A stretch of 33,765 nucleotides of DNA, from the NCBI GenBank assembly GCA_024679535.1, contig JAIBDF010000023.1, forward strand, positions 1 through 33,765, given 5' to 3'. A model generated the notes under the pieces. That model did no database searches. It was not told the DNA's origin and was given only the letters and a program-made list of their open reading frames with translations. Source of the stretch: Chromatiales bacterium (GTDB lineage Bacteria > Pseudomonadota > Gammaproteobacteria > Steroidobacterales > Woeseiaceae). This document shows positions 16,522-24,600 of this stretch, one piece after another. A program made the position numbers and the translations under genes. Numbering within the stretch: position 1 is the first letter of the stretch; every line of letters begins with the position of its first letter.

Positions 16522-18969
16522 ATGATCGGCAGCAGGATTCCGAGACTTTTTCTTTACGCGACGGTGCTTGGCACGGTCGGCGCGGTGATCATGTTGTCTA
16601 TGTTTTTCGGCCAATATCGCTGGCTTGCCGGGCAGATGATGGCAACGAGCTACGAGGAACACCGCTCGCTCCTGCAAATGAACTTTGACAGGCATTCGCT
16701 GGAAGAACTGCGTGCAATCTCCGATGCACTGCCAGCCGAGCTGGCAGCGGCAGACGAGAATGCCATCGTCCCCGCACTTGAGCGTGTGCTCATTTCCAAT
16801 CCGAACTTGGCCGGCATGCAAGTTGCGTTGTCGACGGGCGCGACCTTTACTGTCGGAGCGTATCCTCAGGGCGAAGGCGGCCCGGATTCCGTATGGCTAA
16901 ATGACTACCTGCTGCGCTCGGGCCCAATAGTTCGAAATGAGCTGGAGATCGGGCGTATTTCCGGGGCATTTTTACTTGATTCGATGCACGCTGATTTGGC
17001 GAGTTTCAGCGAGGTAATAAACACCAAGGAAGGAGAAAATCGGCGGACCAGCTATCTGTGGATCGGTGGCGGTACCGCTACCGTGCTGCTTCTTTGCATT
17101 GCCGTGACCTGGTTGCTGGTGGAGAGTCAAACGCAACGGATTCGGCAATTAAAGGCACAGGCTGAAAAATTCAGGGACGCCGACTTTGGCGAACCGTTAC
17201 CCGAATCTAGTGACGATGAACTTGGTGCGCTTGCCGCCGTTTTCAACGACATGCGGGACAAACTACGAGCCACGACCCATTCGCGTAACTACGTGGACAG
17301 CATTCTGTCGGGAATGAACGAGGCTATCGTCGTAACGACCGATAGCGGTCAAATCGAGCGAATCAATACGGCGACGACGCACCTGCTCGGCTACGAGGAG
17401 GACGAACTCAAGGGAACGTCGATCGACTTCGTGATCAACTCCAAGAGGAGCCGATCATTGGCGAGTGATTCACCGTCGGGGCTGCCGCGTGAGGCGATTT
17501 TCGAAAGCAAATTCGGCGAGTCAATTCCGGTGTCCTATACCTGCTCGGTAATTCGGGGAGATGACGACACAACCTGCCGAATCTATGCGGCGCAGAACAT
17601 CACTGAACGACGCCGTGCCGAACAACGAATCCGCTACCTCGCGCGCACGGATGCCCTGACCAAGATCCCAAACCGCATGCAGTTCCAGCATCTGCTACAG
17701 CGTGGTATTGCGCGTGCCCGGCGTGCCGGCAAGCCCCTCTGCCTGTTCTATATCGACATTGATCACTTCAAGGAAATCAACGATACGTTTGGTCACCTTG
17801 CCGGTGACACCACGCTGGAGACGGTCGCAGAACGACTGTCAGGAGCACTTCCCAAGAAATCGATCATCGGCCGGCTGGCAGGTGATGAGTTTGCCGTCAT
17901 TTTGGATGATCTGGGACCCGATAAGACGGGAACACGCGAGACCTCCGAACTGGCGCAGACGCTTCTGAACCGACTTGCTGACCCCTTCTTCGTGCAGGGT
18001 CATGAAGTATTCATGACCGCGAGCATGGGCATCGCCTACTACCCCCTGGATGCACCGAACGTTATCGACCTGATTCGGAATGCGGACGCCGCGCTTTACA
18101 GCGCAAAGAAGTCAGGTGGAAACGTATACTCGTTCTATGTGCCTGAAATGAACGAGGCCTCGGTTGAGCGGCTCATTACGAAGAGTAAGCTGAAACGAGC
18201 TTTTGAGCGCGACGAATTGTTGGTTCATTACCAGCCGAAGTACAACCTCGAAACCGGAGAGGTCTTTGGAGCAGAGGCGCTGGTCCGCTGGGAACTGCCC
18301 GAACGCGGCCTCATCCTGCCCTCCGACTTTATACCCATCGCGGAAGAAACCAGCCTGATCATCGAGATTGGCGAATGGGTGCTCGACAAGGTTTGTGAGG
18401 ATTTTCGCGTATGGCAGCGCAGCGTGGGTTCTCCGGGTCGCGTTTCGGTCAACCTGTCTCTCAAGCAGCTGCGGCAGCTGAATTTTATCAACCGTATCGG
18501 CTCGATAATGCGCAGCCATGAGATATCTCCGACCTCGCTTGAACTGGAGATTACTGAGACTACGCTTATGGAAAACCCGGAACGTACCATTCGCTTGCTC
18601 GACGAGCTTTACGGACTCGGTCTGCATCTGGCGATTGATGATTTCGGAACCGGCTATTCCTCATTGAGTGCCCTGCAACAGTTCCCGATTAGCACACTCA
18701 AAATCGACAAGTCTTTTGTCCTGAATATTGCGACCAATCCCGACGACGCCACGATTGTCGATACGATTATTCAGATGGGCCGCAATCTGAACATGGACGT
18801 GGTAGCCGAAGGCGTCGAGGATGAGGATCAGCTGAACTTCCTTCAGAAGCTCGGCTGCTCTTACGTACAGGGACTTCTGTTTGGGGACCCCATGAGCGCC
18901 GATAACTATCTTGAACTCCTGCTCTCCCAGGCCGAGGGCACGGACACACATCGCGCACTGTTTGCATAA
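16522..18969 (+). CDS. Membrane GGDEF/EAL protein with HAMP and PAS domains (c-di-GMP turnover)
   Basis: An 815-residue signalling protein. Order: TM1 (about 8-28, LFLYATVLGTVGAVIML), a periplasmic sensor region (about 30-175), TM2 (WIGGGTATVLLLCIAVTWLLV), a HAMP-like linker, a PAS domain (about 255-375, SILSGMNEAIVVTTDSGQIERIN), then GGDEF (about 380-545) and EAL (about 555-800). The GGDEF signature reads AGDEF (RLAGDEFAV) and no clear RxxD inhibitory site precedes it. The EAL catalytic residues look intact: EALVRW, VSVNLS, LEITETTL, IDDFGTGYSSL, LKIDKSFV, AEGVED. Net phosphodiesterase activity is likely; cyclase activity is doubtful. The frame is open back to a GTG at 16447, but ATG 16522 (MIGSRIPRLF) places TM1 naturally at the N-terminus, so it is preferred. 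Confidence 0.92.
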   Translation: MIGSRIPRLFLYATVLGTVGAVIMLSMFFGQYRWLAGQMMATSYEEHRSLLQMNFDRHSLEELRAISDALPAELAAADENAIVPALERVLISNPNLAGMQVALSTGATFTVGAYPQGEGGPDSVWLNDYLLRSGPIVRNELEIGRISGAFLLDSMHADLASFSEVINTKEGENRRTSYLWIGGGTATVLLLCIAVTWLLVESQTQRIRQLKAQAEKFRDADFGEPLPESSDDELGALAAVFNDMRDKLRATTHSRNYVDSILSGMNEAIVVTTDSGQIERINTATTHLLGYEEDELKGTSIDFVINSKRSRSLASDSPSGLPREAIFESKFGESIPVSYTCSVIRGDDDTTCRIYAAQNITERRRAEQRIRYLARTDALTKIPNRMQFQHLLQRGIARARRAGKPLCLFYIDIDHFKEINDTFGHLAGDTTLETVAERLSGALPKKSIIGRLAGDEFAVILDDLGPDKTGTRETSELAQTLLNRLADPFFVQGHEVFMTASMGIAYYPLDAPNVIDLIRNADAALYSAKKSGGNVYSFYVPEMNEASVERLITKSKLKRAFERDELLVHYQPKYNLETGEVFGAEALVRWELPERGLILPSDFIPIAEETSLIIEIGEWVLDKVCEDFRVWQRSVGSPGRVSVNLSLKQLRQLNFINRIGSIMRSHEISPTSLELEITETTLMENPERTIRLLDELYGLGLHLAIDDFGTGYSSLSALQQFPISTLKIDKSFVLNIATNPDDATIVDTIIQMGRNLNMDVVAEGVEDEDQLNFLQKLGCSYVQGLLFGDPMSADNYLELLLSQAEGTDTHRALFA

Positions 18970-19153
18970 TGTTGAGGTTCATTATTGGTTCAGCTTAGCC
19001 CGCTCATAATCGTATCTATACATCGTAAGAATATGATTTAAATAGTGCTTTCAACTGACTTCACTCGAACGCGGCAACATGCTTAAATTACCGATCCAAG
19101 ACAACCTGCCTCGCCGCGAAAGATATTGCCGCAGGCTCGACAAAGTAGGACGC

Positions 19154-19513
19154 ATGAACAAACTGACCAAAACGGCCATATTCGTAGCCATGATTTTCGC
19201 CGCGCAAGGCGCCCTTGCCTGTGACTACCCGCAACGCGTCAATGTGCCGAATGGCGCGTCCGCGACCAAGGATGACATGATCGCCGGACAGAAGGGTGTG
19301 AAAACGTACATGGCGTCGATGGAAGAGTACCTGACCTGCATTGAGGCCGATGAAGCAGCCGCTGTTTTGGGGCTCGGCGAGGTCGACGATGACACGAAGC
19401 GCCAGCGCGAGGAAATGTTCAACAAGAAATACAATGCGGCCGTTGAAGAAATGAACCTTGTTGCTGAAGAATTCAATGTGCAGGTTCGTGCTTATAAAGA
19501 CCGCAATCGATAG
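19154..19513 (+). CDS. Small secreted protein of unknown function
   Basis: No family recognised with confidence. The 119-residue product has a clean signal peptide (MNKLTKTAIFVAMIFAAQGALA, cleavage before CDYPQR) and a mature part of about 97 residues, mostly charged and probably helical (MIAGQKGVKTYMASMEEYLTCIEADE, then repeated Glu-rich helices). Two cysteines, one at the first mature position and one in YLTCIEA, could form a disulfide; the first does not sit in a convincing lipobox. ATG 19154 is chosen because AGTAGGA lies just upstream and it begins a good signal peptide; the open frame from 19079 has no such support. The gene ends 18 bp before a strong terminator. About 184 bp of non-coding DNA precede it and probably contain its promoter. 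Confidence 0.8.
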   Translation: MNKLTKTAIFVAMIFAAQGALACDYPQRVNVPNGASATKDDMIAGQKGVKTYMASMEEYLTCIEADEAAAVLGLGEVDDDTKRQREEMFNKKYNAAVEEMNLVAEEFNVQVRAYKDRNR

Positions 19514-19530
19514 TCAAATTCGTACATACA

Positions 19531-19561
19531 AAAAAAGCCCGTCCTGAACGGGCTTTTTTTT
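19531..19561. terminator. Bidirectional Rho-independent terminator
   Basis: The stem GCCCGT (19537-19542) pairs with ACGGGC (19548-19553) around the loop CCTGA. Six A residues precede it and eight T residues follow, so it works in both directions. It ends the small secreted-protein gene on the plus strand and the psp operon on the minus strand (last stop at 19576). Confidence 0.92.
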
Positions 19562-19575
19562 CATCTATATTGCTG

Positions 19576-19803
19576 CTACTTCAGCCTTTCGATTTCACGA
19601 CCCAGATCAAATTTATTCTCGGTAACGATACGCTCAAGAACGCGAATTCGTTCTTCAAGCCGTTCGATGTGCGCAAGCGTCTCCTCGAGCTCAGGATCCG
19701 GATCCACGGTCTTCTTGTCGCCTTTTAATTTGAGATACCGCTGCACGGTGTCCGCCGTAAAAACGATCGCCACGATACAAACAATCCAAAACATCGTATT
19801 CAT
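19576..19803 (-). CDS. Small PspB-like membrane protein with coiled coil
   Basis: A 75-residue protein with one N-terminal membrane span (MFWIVCIVAIVFTADTVQ) and a charged cytoplasmic coiled coil (LEETLAHIERLEERIRVLERIVTE). Size, topology and the heptad region IERLEERIRVLERIV recall PspB, which has one TM and a leucine-zipper-like tail and helps PspC release PspA from PspF. Identity to E. coli PspB is low by eye, so the name is kept at PspB-like. It is the last gene of the minus-strand psp operon, 20 bp after the second pspC-like gene, and is followed by the bidirectional terminator. Most likely it is part of the membrane stress sensor with the PspC-like proteins. Confidence 0.7.
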   Translation of the reverse strand: MNTMFWIVCIVAIVFTADTVQRYLKLKGDKKTVDPDPELEETLAHIERLEERIRVLERIVTENKFDLGREIERLK

Positions 19804-19823
19804 TGACAGCCCCTATGCTGTGA

Positions 19824-20222
19824 TCACAGTCCGCGTAATTTCTGGTCGAGCTCATAGCGCGACGACGTGACGTATTTTTCTATTCTCGCAAGACGCTGGT
19901 CCATCGACTTGTAGCGCCTGCGTATCTCATCAATACCCGGTTTCGCACGCCTGATTTCCTCGCGTAGTTGTTCCTTGCGCAATTCCTCGTAGTCAGCTCT
20001 GGCCTTTGCCCTCGACGACGAAGGCGGTATCAGGAAGACAGCTGCGAGATAGCCGATGATTGCAAACGGCATCGCACAAAGAAACGTGATGAATGCCAGC
20101 AAGCGCGTTACCTTCAGGTTAAATCCGAGATAATCGGCGAGACCCGCGCAGACCCCGCCGAGGACAGCCTTATCCTTGTCACGGTAGAGTCTTCGTTCCG
20201 GCGTTCCGGCGAAGGTGCTCAT
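19824..20222 (-). CDS. pspC: PspC domain protein with C-terminal coiled coil
   Basis: A 132-residue inner-membrane protein. The PspC domain (about 8-68) has RRLYRDKDKAVLGGVCAGLADYLGF, the family's G.C.GLA.Y signature, followed by hydrophobic stretches VTRLLAFITFLC and FAIIGYLAAVFLI. After it is a long basic/acidic helical tail (about 70-132, including RRYKSMDQRLARIEKYVTSS), as in standard E. coli-type PspC. PspC senses envelope stress and binds PspA to free PspF. Its ATG overlaps the stop of the preceding short pspC-like gene (ATGA, 20219-20222), so the two are translationally coupled. The longer tail makes this the better candidate for the classical PspC. Confidence 0.9.
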   Translation of the reverse strand: MSTFAGTPERRLYRDKDKAVLGGVCAGLADYLGFNLKVTRLLAFITFLCAMPFAIIGYLAAVFLIPPSSSRAKARADYEELRKEQLREEIRRAKPGIDEIRRRYKSMDQRLARIEKYVTSSRYELDQKLRGL

Positions 20223-20488
20223 ACCCGCCTCCAGAATTCATATTCGCTCCGGCGTCCGGCATAGACCAGGGGTTTCTCCTTGATCAGCAACGTCAGGCCG
20301 ATATAGATCGCGGCGGTCAGCCAGAAGAACAGCAACAGGCTGATGACTGCAATCACTCGAACCGTACCAAGTTTAAAATTAAACCGCTCCGCCACGCCCG
20401 CACAGACGCCGAATATCCAACCATTTTCACGATCACGGTAGAAGCCTCGTAAGGGGCCGTAGTCAATATTCCACGTGTCTCGACTCAT
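20219..20488 (-). CDS. Short second PspC-domain protein
   Basis: An 89-residue PspC-domain protein: GFYRDRENGWIFGVCAGVAERFNF holds the G.C.G.AE.F signature, followed by the membrane segment VRVIAVISLLLFFWLTAAIYIGLTLLI and a short basic C-terminus. It lacks the coiled-coil tail of the next gene. ATG 20488 is used because GGAGGAAAG lies 4-12 nt upstream; a frame open further upstream has no better start. It lies 46 bp after pspA and overlaps the next gene by 4 bp. Two consecutive PspC-domain genes suggest a heteromeric sensor or a duplicated gene that took over part of the PspB role. Confidence 0.88.
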   Translation of the reverse strand: MSRDTWNIDYGPLRGFYRDRENGWIFGVCAGVAERFNFKLGTVRVIAVISLLLFFWLTAAIYIGLTLLIKEKPLVYAGRRSEYEFWRRV

Positions 20489-20534
20489 TCTTTCCTCCGT
20501 ATTTCTGTATCTTTTTCTGACGGAAGCCCTGCTG

Positions 20535-21215
20535 TTATTCAGCGCCCGCAGTTCGCTCTGCTGCAACACGCGCCTTCAAGGCGTCCAATTCCTTGTTCAC
20601 CGATTCTTCGGCCTCCAGGCTCGCAAACTCGTGAGTCAAATCCTTCGGCAGGCCGAGATCATAGGCCTCAACCCGGCCCTCGACATCATCAATTCTCCGC
20701 GTATAGGCCTCGAAGCGCACCATGGCATCGTCGATCTTGTAGTCATGGATCTTCTTCCGGGCCGCCAGTCGACTACTCGCTGTCTTGTGCCGTGCCAACA
20801 AGGCCTTCTGCCTCGTCTTGGCATCTTCGAGCTTACTCTCAAGACGCGCGATATCTTCGTTGAGTTTCGCCAGTCCCTCGTCGACGGCGCCGTAGTCCTC
20901 TTTCAGGACCTCAACGGCGCCAGCGGCGCGAGATTTCTCAACCAACGCGGCCTTCGCCAGGTCTTCGCGACCTTTGCGCATCGCGAGTTCGGCCTTTTCG
21001 TCCCAATCACTCCGCTCACGATCGAGCGTTTCGATCTTACGATTCAGATCCTTCTTGTCGGCGATTGAACGTGCCGCCGCGGAACGAACCTCCACGAGCG
21101 TATCTTCCATTTCCTGAATCATCAGGCGGACGATCTTCTCGGGATCCTCGGCTTTGTCGAGAATCGCATTGATGTTCGAGTTCACGATGTCGCTGAATCT
21201 CGTGAAAATACCCAT
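20535..21215 (-). CDS. pspA: Phage shock protein A (PspA)
   Basis: A 226-residue PspA/IM30 (ESCRT-III-like) protein. It opens MGIFTRFSDIVNSNINAILDKAEDPEKIVRLM, the family hallmark: amphipathic helix alpha-0, which binds membranes, then the conserved DPEK..R segment. Nearly all the rest is predicted coiled coil (about 25-190). Length matches E. coli PspA (222). PspA keeps the AAA+ activator PspF inactive in unstressed cells and assembles on damaged inner membrane to stop proton leakage. The AGAGAGGAAAAATC sequence before ATG 21215 supplies the ribosome-binding site. It is the first gene of the operon, read from the sigma-54 promoter at 21252-21269 and divergent from pspF. Confidence 0.96.
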   Translation of the reverse strand: MGIFTRFSDIVNSNINAILDKAEDPEKIVRLMIQEMEDTLVEVRSAAARSIADKKDLNRKIETLDRERSDWDEKAELAMRKGREDLAKAALVEKSRAAGAVEVLKEDYGAVDEGLAKLNEDIARLESKLEDAKTRQKALLARHKTASSRLAARKKIHDYKIDDAMVRFEAYTRRIDDVEGRVEAYDLGLPKDLTHEFASLEAEESVNKELDALKARVAAERTAGAE

Positions 21216-21251
21216 GATTTTTCCTCTCTTCGCGTGACTGTGCTAGTAATA

Positions 21252-21269
21252 TTGCAGCAATCGTGCCAA
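21252..21269 (-). promoter_or_regulatory. Sigma-54 (-24/-12) promoter of the psp operon
   Basis: On the minus strand TTGGCACGATTGCTGCAA has the invariant GG (21267-21266) and GC (21255-21254) separated by exactly 10 bp, with the -24 part TTGGCACG matching consensus fully. It lies about 37 bp upstream of the pspA start, so the transcript would begin near 21242. Its partner activator pspF is encoded divergently next door. Confidence 0.93.
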
Positions 21270-21285
21270 CTCCCCCGAATAGCCA

Positions 21286-21298
21286 TAACCTATTGATT
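21286..21298 (-). promoter_or_regulatory. IHF-type binding site in the pspA-pspF intergenic region
   Basis: Read on the minus strand, AATCAATAGGTTA matches the IHF consensus WATCAA-N4-TTR at every fixed position. It lies about 17 bp upstream of the -24 element. In E. coli, IHF bends this region so that PspF bound upstream can reach sigma-54 polymerase; the position here fits the same role. Confidence 0.7.
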
Positions 21299-21400
21299 TT
21301 AATAATTTAAGTGAGCTTATAGCCTCATCGAAGGAAATTTTGTAGTGGCGCGTTTTACCAGTAATTAGTTTTTTTCACTATTATCTGGCTTAATTGACCA

Positions 21401-22420
21401 ATGGCGATCTCCCCTGAATCCCAGCCGATCATTGGCGAAGCCCCGGCATTCCTGGAAATGCTGGAGCACGTCTCGCGAGCGGCCCCTCTTTCAAAACCGG
21501 TGCTGGTGGTCGGCGAGCGCGGTACCGGCAAGGAACTCGTCGCATCCCGGCTGCACTTTCTCTCAAATCGCTGGGAACAGCATGTGGTAAAGGTCAACTG
21601 CGCGGCGCTCACTGAGTCAATCCTTGAATCGGAGCTGTTCGGGCACGAAGCCGGCGCTTTCACGGGAGCCGCCAAAACACACATCGGCCATTTTGAGCGA
21701 GCTGACGGCGGCACGCTGATTCTTGATGAGCTGGCCACGATCTCGCTGCGTATGCAGGAGAAGATCCTGCGCACGATCGAGTACGGCGAGATTCAGCGCG
21801 TTGGCGGTAACGAGACGCTGCGTGTCGATGTCCGGATTGTCGGCTCGACGAATGCCGACCTGCAATCCCTGGCCGCGGAAGAACGATTTCGCAAGGATCT
21901 GCTTGATCGGCTCGCATTCGATGTAATAACCCTGCCGCCGCTGCGGGACCGCGTGGAAGACATCTTGCCGCTTGCAAATGCCTTCGCCATCAATATGGCA
22001 AGCGAACTTAAATGGAGCTTCTTTCCTGGCTTCAGCGCGAGGGCGACGTCGGCGATGCTGAGGAACAAGTGGCCGGGCAATGTAAGGGAGCTCAGGTTTG
22101 CGATCGAGCGGTCCGTCTATCGCTCCGCCGACCCCGAAAGACCCATTCGCGATATCTCCCTCGACCCGTTTGATTCACCTTTTAAGATTGCCGACGTCCC
22201 TGCCCGGGACAGGCCGGTAATGGCGCGGCGGAAGGCCCCACTACTGCCGGCCGACCTGAAGCAGCGGCTGATTGATACCGAAATCGATTTGCTTGAGGCG
22301 GCCCTTGAGAAGGCACGCTTTAACCAGCGACTTGCGGCAGATCTGCTTGGACTGAGTTATCACCAGTTCCGGGGCAGGCTGCGCAAACTGAACGTCAGCA
22401 GCCGGCCCGGAACCGCGTGA
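21401..22420 (+). CDS. pspF: Psp operon sigma-54 transcriptional activator (PspF)
   Basis: A 339-residue AAA+ enhancer-binding protein without an N-terminal receiver domain, which is diagnostic of PspF among such proteins. Visible are Walker A GERGTGKE (38-45), the sigma-54 contact loop GAFTGA, Walker B TLILDELAT, the arginine-finger region RFRKDLLDRLAFDVITLPPLR, sensor 2 WPGNVRELR, and a C-terminal Fis-like helix-turn-helix (ARFNQRLAADLLGLSYHQFRGRLRKL). It activates the psp operon and is restrained by PspA. The start at ATG 21401 has a weak ribosome-binding site, in keeping with low expression. A possible -10 element TATTAT is near 21380. Its TGA (22418-22420) directly abuts the stop of the convergent ABC permease gene, with no base between. 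Confidence 0.96.
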   Translation: MAISPESQPIIGEAPAFLEMLEHVSRAAPLSKPVLVVGERGTGKELVASRLHFLSNRWEQHVVKVNCAALTESILESELFGHEAGAFTGAAKTHIGHFERADGGTLILDELATISLRMQEKILRTIEYGEIQRVGGNETLRVDVRIVGSTNADLQSLAAEERFRKDLLDRLAFDVITLPPLRDRVEDILPLANAFAINMASELKWSFFPGFSARATSAMLRNKWPGNVRELRFAIERSVYRSADPERPIRDISLDPFDSPFKIADVPARDRPVMARRKAPLLPADLKQRLIDTEIDLLEAALEKARFNQRLAADLLGLSYHQFRGRLRKLNVSSRPGTA

Positions 22421-23335
22421 CTAACTGTCATCGCGATAGCGGCGTACGTAGATAGCGGCGGTAACGAACAAACCGCACACGATGATACCGGCCCAGAGCG
22501 ATGGGGTCGTCAGGAACTTCACGATATCAATGTGGTTAAGCAAACTGGCCACGTCCTCACTGACTCGCCACTGTTCTTCCTCGAACATCGCGTCGAAATC
22601 CATCGATCGGAACAGTGGCAAGCCACCGCGGTCCAGCACTGTTTCCGCAAAGACTGATGATCGAAGGAAGATGCCTTCGAGCATGGGAATGACAAAGATG
22701 GGCATGAAGGCCAGCAACAACGGCATGCGTTTCGCGTAGGCCGATATGAACAGGAACCAGCCGATAAACGGCGACATCCATACCGCACCAGCCAGGGTCA
22801 CTATGAAAGCTGCAGCCCAGTTATCAAGGAGCGGCACCGACCCCCAGATCAGGGTACCCGCATTGCCACCCTTTGAAGCAACCCAGATGCTTGTGACGAT
22901 CAGATTTATGATGTGGGTTGCGATAATGCCAAGGACAGCAACTATCGGGATAACCACGAGCGCCGTCATCAGCTTGGAGATCACCGTTTCCGCATCGGTG
23001 ACCGGCAAGGATCGCCAGAACAGGATGCTCTTGTCTTTGCGCTCGGCATACAGTGAGTCAAGACAATAGAACACCGTGAGAAAGCCGAGGGCAAGCAGGA
23101 AGACCCAGGACGTGCCGAGGAAAAAACCAGTCAGCGCAGCCTGTCTCTCGTTGTCACTGGCAATGTTCTGTGCGCCGAAGATCGCGAGATCCAGTTCCTT
23201 GGCGAATCCCGATACGAACATCAACATGGTGAGCACGCCGAGCGTAACGATCGTTGAGATAGCAACCGGCGTAATCCAGATCGAACGATGTTCCCAGAAT
23301 TCGCGTTTTATCAGGGCGGCGTAGTGATTAATCAT
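22421..23335 (-). CDS. ABC-2 type transporter permease
   Basis: A 304-residue membrane protein: after the cytoplasmic start MINHYAALIKREFWEHRSIW there are about six hydrophobic spans, including ITPVAISTIVTLGVLTMLMFVSG, WVFLLALGFLTVFYC, ALVVIPIVAVLGIIATHII, WMSPFIGWFLFIS and the last, WAGIIVCGLFVTAAIYV. This matches ABC-2 permeases found with YtrB/EcsA-like ATPases. A large loop after span 5 (about 225-275) is probably extracytoplasmic. Its start overlaps the ATPase stop by 4 bp (23332-23335), so the subunits are made together. Substrate unknown; relatives work in lipid, peptide or antibiotic-linked export or envelope maintenance. Confidence 0.9.
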   Translation of the reverse strand: MINHYAALIKREFWEHRSIWITPVAISTIVTLGVLTMLMFVSGFAKELDLAIFGAQNIASDNERQAALTGFFLGTSWVFLLALGFLTVFYCLDSLYAERKDKSILFWRSLPVTDAETVISKLMTALVVIPIVAVLGIIATHIINLIVTSIWVASKGGNAGTLIWGSVPLLDNWAAAFIVTLAGAVWMSPFIGWFLFISAYAKRMPLLLAFMPIFVIPMLEGIFLRSSVFAETVLDRGGLPLFRSMDFDAMFEEEQWRVSEDVASLLNHIDIVKFLTTPSLWAGIIVCGLFVTAAIYVRRYRDDS

Positions 23336-24189
23336 TTGCGCGCCTCCTTGATTTTCGCCACGAACAAGTCGGTCACTGACGGAATGCGAATCTCGCCCAG
23401 ACCCTCGAAATGTTCGCGACTCACGCCTTCGAACAACATGACCGATTTGCCGAACATCTCAGTTTCGGCGATCGGCCCAAGGCCACGCGCCTTTTGCGCG
23501 CCCTCACCCGAAGCCATAACCTCGACGTAAGTGTCGCTCAATGCGTCCATCGACGAATCGAGCAGAATCTTGCCGTCGTTGATAAACATGACGTCGGTCA
23601 ACAGGTTTTCGATTTCTTCGACCTGATGCGTCGTGATCAGGATAGTGCGCTCTTCGTCGAAATAGTCGTTAAGAAGATTGGCGTAGAACTCCTTGCGGAA
23701 CAGGATATCGAGACCCAGGGTCGGTTCGTCAAGAACGAGCAATTTTGCGTCGATCGCCATGATGATCGACAGGTGCAATTGCGTAACCATGCCTTTGGAC
23801 AGTTCCTTAACTTTGGCGTCGGACCGAACACTTGTCTGGAGCAGTAGCTCTTCGGCCCGGGAGCGGGAAAAATTCGGATGAATCGCCTCAACGTAGTCGA
23901 GGATCTGCGACACCTTGATCCAGCGTGGCAGTACCGCGACATCGGCGATAAAGCAGATGTTCTGCATCAACTGTTTGCGTTGCCTGAACGGGTCGAAACC
24001 AAGTACGGACAAGTCACCTTCGCATTCGGTCAATCCGAGCACGGCTTTGAGCAGCGTTGTCTTGCCGGCCCCGTTCGGCCCAATCAGCCCGAGAATTTTG
24101 CCCTTCTCGATTTCAAAACTGACGTTGTCAACGGCGCGCACCGCGCCAAAGTTCTTGGAAACGCTACGGGCGTTGACCAGGCTAGTCAT
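23332..24189 (-). CDS. ABC transporter ATP-binding protein
   Basis: A 285-residue ABC ATPase. It has Walker A GPNGAGKT (37-44), a Q-loop region near FIADVAVLPRW, the signature-region variant LSKGMVTQLHL in place of LSGGQ, Walker B KLLVLDEPTLGLD and the switch histidine in ILITTHQVEE. The LSKGM signature is common in the YtrB/EcsA/CcmA-like group that pairs with ABC-2 permeases. The last 70 residues form an extra domain typical of such exporters. The ATG at 24189 lies inside the end of the GntR regulator gene (8-bp overlap), and the 3' end overlaps the permease start by 4 bp. It is thus the middle gene of a tightly coupled regulator-ATPase-permease operon. Confidence 0.93.
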   Translation of the reverse strand: MTSLVNARSVSKNFGAVRAVDNVSFEIEKGKILGLIGPNGAGKTTLLKAVLGLTECEGDLSVLGFDPFRQRKQLMQNICFIADVAVLPRWIKVSQILDYVEAIHPNFSRSRAEELLLQTSVRSDAKVKELSKGMVTQLHLSIIMAIDAKLLVLDEPTLGLDILFRKEFYANLLNDYFDEERTILITTHQVEEIENLLTDVMFINDGKILLDSSMDALSDTYVEVMASGEGAQKARGLGPIAETEMFGKSVMLFEGVSREHFEGLGEIRIPSVTDLFVAKIKEARK

Positions 24190-24559
24190 TGTCCACTCCT
24201 GAGTCCTTTTCTAATTGTTGTAACAGGTCGGTCGGCTCGAGACCGAGGCGCTCAATGGTAGCCAGCACCTTCGGCCACTCCTTGTCGAGGAATCGACCTC
24301 GCTCGGCCTTGAGCAGCTTTTTTTGGGCCCCTTCATTAACGAACATGCCGCGACCGCGCTTCTTCTCGACCAGCCCCTCATCGACAAGCTCCTGGTACCC
24401 CTTGAGCACTGTTAACGGGTTGAGCCGGTATTCTGCCGCCACGTTCCTGACCGACGGCAGCGCATCACCATCTCCGAGTACGCCTTCCAGAATCATTGCT
24501 ACGACGCGGTCGCGCAATTGCCGATAGATCGGCTGGTCTTCATTCCATTTAGGATCCAT
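24182..24559 (-). CDS. GntR-family transcriptional regulator, YtrA type
   Basis: A 125-residue regulator. Residues about 10-75 are the GntR winged helix (QPIYRQLRDRVVAMILEGVL, LPSVRNVAAEYRLNPLTVLKGYQEL, GLVEKKRGRGMFV). Only about 50 residues follow, far too short for the FadR or HutC ligand domains but right for the YtrA subfamily, whose genes nearly always sit with ABC transporter genes and autoregulate them. It is first in the operon ahead of the ATPase and overlaps it. The perfect palindrome at 24871-24898 upstream is the probable operator. A terminator at 24601-24629 lies between that palindrome and this gene, so full expression may need readthrough or a second promoter. Confidence 0.92.
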   Translation of the reverse strand: MDPKWNEDQPIYRQLRDRVVAMILEGVLGDGDALPSVRNVAAEYRLNPLTVLKGYQELVDEGLVEKKRGRGMFVNEGAQKKLLKAERGRFLDKEWPKVLATIERLGLEPTDLLQQLEKDSGVDND

Positions 24560-24600
24560 AAATACGTCGGTTCCTGTTCTTGTCTCGCGCCCTGGCGCTT

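Noticed and set aside
18970-19153. Non-coding stretch before the small secreted protein gene, checked for tRNA or small RNA
   Set aside because: No cloverleaf, no strong hairpin and only weak promoter-like sequences were seen; probably a plain promoter region.
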